In this document: positions 57,201-64,000 of the stretch, piece after piece | How the letters are laid out: each line of letters opens with the position of its first letter | Position numbering within the stretch: the stretch's first letter is position 1 | DNA from: Apostichopus japonicus | Lineage: Eukaryota; Echinodermata; Holothuroidea; Aspidochirotida; Stichopodidae | Reading direction: 5' to 3' | Assembly: GCF_037975245.1 (NCBI RefSeq) | Contig: NC_092582.1 | Location: forward strand, 13,080,077-13,144,076 | Length of the DNA: 64,000 bases | Notes under the pieces: model-generated | Seen by the model: only the letters and a program-made list of their open reading frames with translations | The model's database searches: none | What the model was told of the DNA's origin: nothing | Program-made: the position numbers and the translations under genes

Positions 57201-60200
57201 AAAGACTCATAATTATCACTTAAAAAAAATAAAATCAACACAAATAAAATAAAAAAAACATCAAATAAAACAGCAACAACAATTACAAATGTAGTAATGT
57301 TCATCACATGAAACTATTCCTCATTGAGAAAAGAGAGAATAAATGATTGTGCCAAATTGTCATCATGCAAAATTTCTCCGATAACATTTCAAATTGTGCT
57401 AAAGGACAATCCCTTTAAGTTAGTATCAAACTTACTGTGTTTTGCTTCTTGTCATCTGTTTTGTCTCTTAACTGTTCTTCTGTTGACTCTGTTGAGTCTT
57501 CACTATTTGAGTCCTACTCAGCAATAAATGCATGAAAATAAACATAAACCTGTTATCACCACATATTTGACTACAATTTTTCAGTCATTTTATCCACAAA
57601 TTTACAAAAAGTCTTGCATTCAGATGAACTTCTAAATAGGGGTAGGCAAAGATTAAAGTATCAAGAATGAAACACCAGGATAAAATTGGTGTTGATCCCT
57701 CACATCCACCCCACACCCCCCCCCCCCTCCCCCTCATTTGGACATCAATGGCTTATGGGGCTTATCCAAAAGTGGATTGCAAAGTACTTTGGTGGTTCAC
57801 AGGATCATTGCAAAAAATGGAAAAGTTATCTACCTTTTTCAAAGCTTGCCGATGAAGATATGAACTAAGTTATTATTTTTTAAGTACATTCAGTAATTGA
57901 ATAGGGCAACAGTAATTAAAATCACACATTGCTACGTCTGTATTTGCAGAGCTTCCAACTGTCAAGTCACACATCCAAGGTTTGTTTTGTCCATCATGGT
58001 ATGGAAAAGAGCAAAAATGTTGTGACTAAAAAGGCATTTGAAACAGTGACCTTTGAGTTACAAGCCCAGCACTCTACCAACTGGGCTATCCAGCTCTTAG
58101 TTGGTTGTGACCCCCTACATAGCCATTTCATTGCTGAAGGGGGGGGGGGGCAGTCAGTCAGAATCCACAGTACCTTGCATACCATGTAACCCAGGATCTA
58201 GCCCCAGGTTATGTTGGATACAACCCAGAAGGTAGCAAGAAATGGATTTCTTGCTCTTTACCATTCTTTCAAATTTCCCAGTCATATTATTGTTCACTTG
58301 TATAATTGATCTTATTGTCATCTAGTTCACTGTACACTGTTCAGAGACACATACCTTCTCATATGTTATTGGTGATCTTCTCTTGCTTTGTATTTTCTTT
58401 CGCTGTAAAAGATTCAAAAGGCATTGGGTGGCGTTACATGAACTGATATGTTTTGAAGTTCAACAGAGCAAAGTTTTCAAACTTTCAAGAAAAAGTCAGT
58501 ATATAAGTAAGTGAAACATGTCAAATTTTAATGCGTTAGACAAAATTTTCATGATTTACAAACAGTACTAGTTAACATATGAAAATAAAATTCGGAAATG
58601 TTTATGTTTTACATTTTTGTTGTTATAGTTTTGCTCAATGGTTGCTTACACTTAAAATAGTAGATTTTTGGTAAGCTATAACCTGTGCTCAATGCTGATC
58701 ATCTCTGGTTGACCCTGGAGCACACAAGTCAGGAAATAATTTATCCAGTATCACATTGCAAATATGGTCAAATTGCAAAGACATGTCACAAATATTACAA
58801 ACAGGAACCACAGTATATTACATATGACCTTAACTTCGGAGCCTTCGAAACTGCTTTACAAAACTTTAAACATTAAATTTATGCCCTGCAAGTTACTGCA
58901 AGTGTAGTGAGTAATGGAAGTAACTTTTCTTCTGGGGATGTTTGCACTAAATCTGGGTATTGTCCCTGGAAAGCAGGGACGTCTGATCACTTTAAAGGGA
59001 AGCTTCTTGTAGAGTATCCAAGAGCATGACATCATAGATCAGTATAATACTTTAATACACTGAAGTTTAAGGGAAACCTTTAATAGCCGGTCAAAAACAG
59101 ATTTCATTCAAAGTATCATTACCTCAATTTATGGACGAGACATTGAGATGTGGTTTTCAACTAAATTTGAGGAACAGTTTTCTTCAATTAAATTAATTTT
59201 TTAATTTTCTTTATTTAATCCTTAAATCTGTTTTTACATTCTGCCAACAGAATATCCCTTCAATCATTTCAAGCAACAAACCAGCTAATTACACACAGCA
59301 ACATCTTAGTACAGACAAGCCCACTAGATCATATAATGTATGTACACACATTGTAATCTAATGTTAATGAGCATTACTGATGTAGTAAAAAATGCCTCAC
59401 CTTATGACCTTTTACTTGGTCCACACTACGGCTGCTGTCATGGTCAGAAGAATCCTCTTTGCTCTTTGCTTTCTGATATACAAAAGACACAAATAAAGAA
59501 AAGGGGTTAGCCGTACAATGAGAGTTTTCTGGATAAATTTATGTCCTGTAGCATGGTATCTTAGTGTAGAGAGAAGTAGATGAAATTAATTCCAATGTTA
59601 CTTTAGCACATACAAAGAACAATGATCTGCAACCTTTATATAAAAATTATAATACTTTAATAATGCATTCCTTATTATTGCAGAACATGAGTATCTGCAA
59701 ATAGGGAATATTTTTAAGGGTGCAATTCAGGGGGGAAATCAATTACCTTTTTAAAACTAAATTCCTTCTAGAAAGCACAGGTAGTCTAACAAATTTCAAA
59801 ATACAATTTCTGGTACTTACAGATCTGAATCTCAAAATTTTGTCTGAGGGATATATCTATTGTGAGGGTAATTAACCGAAATGTGTTCTCATAATCATTA
59901 CAGCAGCTATGTGAATGCTGATAGCTCTTGCTTTAATCACCTGGTTGATTTTAGGGTTAATAAAGGAATATGTATCTGTTGTATCTTGCAACTAAGGATG
60001 ATGGATGCAAACAATTACACCCTGTAATCTTGGTTGCTAGCCTAAATATAATACAGCAACTTACAAATGATCAAATTAAACAATTTGGAGGCACTTTGTT
60101 AGAAGCAATGGGTAGCCTATGGGTAAGTTTTAGGTACAGTATATATTTGCAGATGTAAATGGTCAAATAGTGACCTGGTTATTGGGTGAATAAAAGCAGA

Positions 60201-60362
60201 AATGTTTCCTTGTGTATATAGCATCCACAGAATGGCTGAAAGCTTAGCCCTTCTGATGAATCCTAGGTAGATTATTATTGTGTTGCAAGTAGGTGCTGGG
60301 GATACAAAAACAATAATCTTTGATCTTACCTTCGTCTTCCTGGGTTTCTGCATATTCACCAT
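53492..60362 (-). CDS. TOR1AIP: LAP1/LULL1-like torsin-interacting protein (complete, 7 coding exons)
   Basis: Exons 60362-60330, 59472-59401, 58402-58355, 57513-57436, 56548-56480, 55200-55153 and 54229-53492 are all phase 0 and join to 361 residues. Residues 1-116 form a Lys/Arg/Ser/Asp-rich nucleoplasmic or cytosolic domain with no hydrophobic stretch. Residues 117-135 (IRMLCVLIAAVVIPAVLS) are the membrane segment. Residues 136-361 are the luminal domain, with VAVIHNFDSLPSCSVLTFHN, ADAPYKDMAIILSVKG and LSRIANNVVVLK. R352 corresponds to the arginine that completes the torsin active site in LAP1/LULL1. Predicted role: membrane-anchored activator of torsin ATPases at the nuclear envelope or ER. 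The N-terminal domain is much shorter than in vertebrate LAP1. The start at 60362 has context ATCATGG; an in-frame ATG at 60368 is possible. Confidence 0.85.
54866..55060 (-). mobile_element. tRNA-derived repeat (SINE-like), copy 1
   Basis: Minus strand GGATAGCCCAGTTAGTAGAG with AGTTCAAAGCG downstream, then a body homologous to 58096-58270 including a G13 run. It stands next to exon 55153-55200 just as copy 2 stands next to 58355-58402. Confidence 0.68.
55153..55200 (-). CDS. TOR1AIP: LAP1-like gene B: exon 6 (R-type)
   Basis: 16 codons, RKEIQSKRTSSSIFEK. Acceptor TTGCAG|CGA, donor AAG|GTATGT. It sits just before the membrane segment and provides the positive charges expected on the cytosolic or nucleoplasmic side. 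Confidence 0.82.
56480..56548 (-). CDS. TOR1AIP: LAP1-like gene B: exon 5 (D-type)
   Basis: 23 codons, DSDDESTNEHGRDQ then VDGGKKRHK. Acceptor GAGTAG|GAC, donor AAG|GTAAGT. Confidence 0.78.
57436..57513 (-). CDS. TOR1AIP: LAP1-like gene B: exon 4 (D-type)
   Basis: 26 codons, DSNSEDSTESTEEQ then LRDKTDDKKQNT. Acceptor GAGTAG|GAC, donor ACA|GTAAGT. Both its splice sites and its flanks are duplicated at 56480-56548. Confidence 0.78.
58032..58270 (-). mobile_element. tRNA-derived repeat (SINE-like), copy 2
   Basis: On the minus strand it reads GGATAGCCCAGTTGGTAGAG, a tRNA D-arm with internal promoter box A. A weak box-B-like GTTTCAAATGCC follows about 40 bases on. The body contains a G12 run and 'ggataca.cccagaagg'. 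It is not an intact tRNA gene. It is duplicated with the neighbouring exon. Confidence 0.7.
58355..58402 (-). CDS. TOR1AIP: LAP1-like gene B: exon 3 (R-type)
   Basis: 16 codons, RKKIQSKRRSPITYEK, strongly basic. Acceptor TTACAG|CGA, donor AAG|GTATGT. It is a duplicate of the exon at 55153-55200. Confidence 0.82.
59401..59472 (-). CDS. TOR1AIP: LAP1-like gene B: exon 2 (D-type)
   Basis: 24 codons, KAKSKEDSSDHDSSRSVDQ then VKGHK. Acceptor TATCAG|AAA, donor AAG|GTGAGG. Resembles the exon at 56480-56548 (DSDDES..DQV..K.HK). Confidence 0.75.
60330..60362 (-). CDS. TOR1AIP: LAP1-like gene B: first coding exon
   Basis: MVNMQKPRKTK, 11 codons; donor AAG|GTAAGA. A possible acceptor (TAATCAG) 21 nt upstream of the ATG suggests that a 5' UTR exon lies further up. 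Confidence 0.65.
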
Positions 60363-61443
60363 GATCATAAATGCTCTTCCTGCCTGATTATACAATGTAC
60401 AAATATGAGCTGGATGAATAAAGTTATGCTCTTGATATATTGAAGCAAAAATGCAAATTTAGTTAAATGATATCTGCAGGTAAAATCAGATGAGAAACTG
60501 AAGGTGATAGCACCTTTGTAAGAGATCCTAGCAGTTGCTGAATTTCTATCAATTCAGTTATATTCTCCAAATAGGAGTGACGAAGTGTTTCATGAAGTTG
60601 TGCAAATATCAACACAAACTAATTTTATTATTCATGTCATACTGTAAGACCTCCACAAATTCCGAAGTTTCCGAACTGCCGTCCGCAGTTTCGCGTAACT
60701 GGACCAATAGATATATTACGGCGTATTATACGCTGACCAACGTAAGTTAAGCTGTACGTTGGTGTTGCTAATTTTAATCGCTGTAAACCGCAGAAAGAAA
60801 TGGAATCAAAATTGAATGAATTTACTAGATAAGGTTATTCATGCTTAATTAATTTAGTGACTTATCAGGTCAAAGCGATGCGTTTATACCTTTTGTATGA
60901 TTTTAACATGCGCCAACCAAATCTGACGCGGAACACAGTACTTGCAGCTGTTGTTGGTACAGTTCACACGTTCGTGTGCAAACAGCTGTAGCATTTATAA
61001 GCGGAGAGTGTGCGCTTCATCGTTCTATTAGCTTCAGGAAATTCCCCATTTCAACATACGGACATGCGCACAGAACACATATCACTGTATGGACGTGTTT
61101 AAATGCCACATTCAATGTCGTATCATTTCAGATCCTTCTGATTCACAACCACAAAAAAATCCTTCAAGTTTCAAAACTTCGTTTTAACTTCGTTGTCTCA
61201 TTCTTCACACAAGCGTAAGTATATTACCGCAACAGTAATGGGAATAAATTTGAGAAGCATTACAGAGTGGATTTTTTTAAGTCTAAATATGGGCTTTTTG
61301 GTATTGTTTACTTTCATATGTAGATGTCATACTGAATATTTATGCTGGAAATAAATATATATTATATAATAAATCAAATGTTTCATTGTCATTCATTGCC
61401 ATTGTTTAGTCCTCGCTGGGCCAGAATTTTAACGTGCACTGCA

Positions 61444-61705
61444 CAAGCGCGTAGCCGGGCGAAGGGGGGGGGGGGACCGCCCCTCCCTTGAGCATATTTT
61501 TTTTTATGATATCGCTAGTAATTTCAAAATAGAAAATGCTTAGATGCAACTTACAAGGCCTTGGAAGTGCCATTTCCAGCGATCTGGAAGGCATTTTCGG
61601 CCAAAATTTTCTTGTACGCTTCGCGCTAACTCATGGCGCTATACGCTTAGATAGTTTGCCTACAAGCTTCGCCCCTACCTTGGCAAATTCCTCGCTACGT
61701 GCCTG
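61444..61705. mobile_element. 262-bp inverted-repeat element (hAT-like)
   Basis: Termini are CAAGCGCGTAGC and, reversed, CAGGCACGTAGC. A perfect 8-bp target duplication GCACTGCA lies at 61436-61443 and 61706-61713. It is the same family as 23825-24098, in the other orientation; both contain 'gatatc' near the A-rich or T-rich third and 'ggcaaattcctcgctac'-like ends. Confidence 0.88.
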
Positions 61706-62343
61706 GCACTGCAGTATCTCTCATTGAGTCCCAATTTACTTGCGGTAGAAAAGCAACGAATGTTCATATAGTAGTAGTATAGTAAGTTGAGTCTCGTCTA
61801 TCCGACATGCTCAGTGATCAACCTCCGCCACGTATCACGATCTTGTGCAAGGTTTACTAACCTCCTCGAAATTGTTAATGTTCATATCACAAGTTTTATC
61901 ACAAACTTCTTCAAGTTGAAGAGCGCGCAGAGGGAAAGCAGGCAATACATGGCGATTTATGTGACTACACGAAAGAACGCGTCATCAAGTAGAATACGCC
62001 TTCGGCGCTGAAAACTATCCCGCTCATGACACGCGTACCTAACTCAAATGTAAACGTATCTCGTGCAATCGCGCTCAAATGATGTAGTAACGATTTTGAA
62101 TGTTTTCTATATACGACCTAACAGACAATAGATAACTTGTGGTGTCGCCTTTAGAAAAGGTTTGAATAATTGAAACTATTTGCTACGATGGTTGGTAAGT
62201 TCTTCAACAAGTAATTCTTTAGGCTATGAGTCAAAATACTTCCTTTAGGAAACTGTTTTCATACCATTGGTATAGGTTAAGCAAATGTCTCCCAATGTCA
62301 TATATATTCCATGGCATGTAATAATAATCAGTATTGCGAAGTT

Positions 62344-62567
62344 CGGAACACTGCGAAGGTCGGACACCCCTATAAGGAATACACGATTTCATCATGATAA
62401 CCTATACAGCAAGAGCCAATTTCACGAAAAACTACGAAGCTACAATGTACAGTTATTTTCTCTCCAAAATGACCGGTGTGCTAGCAAGTACTTACATATT
62501 TGTCAATGAAAGGAAGTTATTGTTTTGGGGTGTTTTAAGGCTTAGGTGTCCGAACTTCGAAGTGTCC
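62344..62567. mobile_element. Small inverted-repeat element with TTCGGACACC ends
   Basis: CGGAACACTGCGAAGGTCGG followed by ACACC (62344-62368) is inverted at 62545-62567 with few mismatches. Each arm contains a repeated 'cgaag(t/g)tcgg' submotif. The target duplication was not identified. Confidence 0.55.
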
Positions 62568-63322
62568 ATGCTACTAGGCTAGATTGAAAAGAAATTTATG
62601 TGGCATGGTCTGAGTAGGCCTAGTCCTCAAAGTTCAGATGCAAGAACTTGGATTATAAATAATTTTGAGGTTTTCAGTTTACGATTTTTAGCAATAGATT
62701 TCTAAGCTAATCTTTGTTTAAGACTTGGGTTAGCGGTTACAGTGTTTAACGTTAGAGAGGACACAACTCATTTCATCATATTGAGCTTATATGGCAGAGA
62801 TATTTGTGAAGAACAACTTTCCCATGCACTGAGAAAAATCACGAAGCTATTGTATCTCCATGGAATAATCTTCCTCCTTTTGGGAGCTATTCTAGTTAAA
62901 AAGTCGTTTCTGGGAGTTACCATTCAGTTGTAAATATGTAACGTCATACTGCAACTATAGGATCGAAAATTTGTCACCTCCTCTCTGGTTTTCTTTTTCG
63001 TATTTTCAACATAAAATGTTAACACAGTGTTGACACTAAAACCAATACCATTAGTTGGTTGTGTTTAGAGCTTCAATATTTTAGATTCAACATTTGCAAA
63101 ACCCATCGCCATTGCAGAAAATAAACGTTGCAGCTTAACAAAGAAAAAATATATAAATCTGAAGCACCCGTGGGTTGATGATTTCATAAGGAACAATAAA
63201 TCAGTGATATCTCCCAAAAAAACACCTGAAATAATATTTTTCTACCTGTTGTTCACGACTGTTATTTCTATCACATAGACCGATGATGATGTTATGGGTT
63301 TGTGTCTCCTTTAATATTGCGA

Positions 63323-63353
<31 letters not shown>

Positions 63354-63703
63354 CAAGGGCGTAGGAACCGGGGGGCTGGGGGGCGCCAGCCCCCCAGTGA
63401 AAAATGCGGTGGGGCGGAAGTATCATTCCGCCCCCCCCCCCCCGCTTCGCAAGTCAGAAAACCCCTTTTTCATTTCCAAATGAGAAAAAAAATCTCATGT
63501 GGAGCGCCAAATTGCATTTAAGGCCAGGTGAAAATGCAAAATTATTTACAAAATGGAGTGGGTGTTGAAGTGTGCTATATTGCACCAAATTGCATCTGAG
63601 GCCACCTGAAAATGCAAAAAGTTTCCCCTTAGACCACTCCCCCTAGGCCGGCCACCAGTCTTCAGCCCCCCCCCCCACTCAAAAGTACCTTCCTACGCCG
63701 CTG
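63354..63703. mobile_element. 350-bp inverted-repeat element inside a TA microsatellite
   Basis: It starts CAAGGGCGTAGGAA and ends TTCCTACGCCGCTG. It interrupts a (TA)n tract, so the target duplication is (TA)4 and cannot be delimited exactly. Its G-rich left and C-rich right ends resemble the 32774-33592 element. Confidence 0.75.
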
Positions 63704-64000
63704 TATATATATATATATATATATATAGCCAGCAGTGATTATCTTTAAGATGAGTCTTATCTTTGTTGTCATTATTAGATGATATTCCCTCGAATGAGGG
63801 AACCAGACGAAGGGATCCGTTAACGGCGTTTAAAAAGTTGATCAAATTTCAAATTCGTAGACAGTTGAACGTCGAGCGACTAAGGCCTTTGTGTACTACT
63901 CTTATTCATGATGTCACTTCGAGCCAAGGTACAACCAAAAGCACGCTTGAAGGAATTTGTAGCGAAAGGGTAGCAGAAATACACCTTGATAGGAACATGG

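Larger units (their letters stand above)
55153..58705. repeat. Segmental duplications inside gene B
   Basis: Block 54866-55480 (tRNA-like repeat, R-exon, downstream intron) matches 58032-58705. Block 55490-55610 plus 56320-56548 (intron and D-exon) matches 57140-57290 plus 57300-57513. The blocks lie in the same orientation. Confidence 0.85.
60363..64000. other. Upstream flank of gene B, no gene recognised
   Basis: It should contain the gene B promoter. 60660-61090 is richer in CpG than its surroundings and has a CCAAT at about 60700. It also holds the elements at 61444, 62344 and 63354 and (TA)n tracts at 63328-63353 and 63704-63727. The last 250 bp are non-repetitive but show no recognisable coding. 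Confidence 0.5.

Noticed and set aside
58032-58104. Possible functional tRNA gene
   Set aside because: Box A is good, but box B is degraded, there is no convincing acceptor or anticodon stem, and the sequence continues into a repeat body.
60976-61218. 80-codon plus-strand frame ending at a GTAAGT
   Set aside because: A donor-like end upstream of gene B was tempting as a first exon of a divergent gene, but no second exon or family match was found in the remaining sequence.

Overview
This is a window of an animal nuclear genome. It is AT-rich, most of it is intron or spacer, and the genes have many small exons bounded by GT-AG introns. Gene content, tRNA-derived and LINE-type retroposon debris, short inverted-repeat DNA transposons and long G/C homopolymers suggest a marine invertebrate, most likely a deuterostome such as an echinoderm. 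The species cannot be named from the sequence alone. I found four protein-coding loci and no rRNA, intact tRNA or CRISPR array.

Layout. (1) 5861-32226, minus strand: a complete ten-exon procollagen galactosyltransferase (COLGALT1/CERCAM family), 649 residues, with a signal peptide, two glycosyltransferase domains and a C-terminal HTEL ER-retention motif. (2) 34016-38817, plus strand: a complete five-exon PTGES2-like gene (membrane-associated prostaglandin E synthase 2) with mitochondrial leader, one membrane segment and the CPFC motif. Genes 1 and 2 are divergent, about 1.8 kb apart, and an 819-bp inverted-repeat transposon with a perfect 8-bp target duplication sits between them. (3) 43176-48481, minus: the 3' part of a torsin-1A-interacting-protein (LAP1/LULL1) family gene whose region before the membrane segment carries twelve Thr/Ser/Glu-rich repeats of 28 residues; its first exon was not found. 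(4) 53492-60362, minus: a second, apparently complete LAP1/LULL1-family gene of seven coding exons, with a nucleoplasmic domain made of small duplicated phase-0 exons. Both paralogues keep the arginine corresponding to the torsin-activating residue of the family.

Role of the genes. Gene 1 acts in the ER lumen on collagen hydroxylysine. Genes 3 and 4 are predicted type II membrane proteins of ER or inner nuclear membrane that stimulate torsin ATPases in the lumen. Gene 2 is a mitochondrial/Golgi membrane protein. They do not form one pathway. From memory, human CERCAM and PTGES2 both lie in 9q34.11, so genes 1 and 2 may be an old linkage.

The rest is intron and spacer with tandem duplications, two LINE 3' ends, a tRNA-derived repeat present twice, four small inverted-repeat elements sharing a CA..GCGTAG terminus with 8-bp target duplications, a 771-bp element with CAAAACGTCCC-rich ends and 11-bp flanking repeats, and a small element with TTCGGACACC ends. 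All exon boundaries were derived by eye from splice sites, reading frame and family similarity; no transcript data were available.
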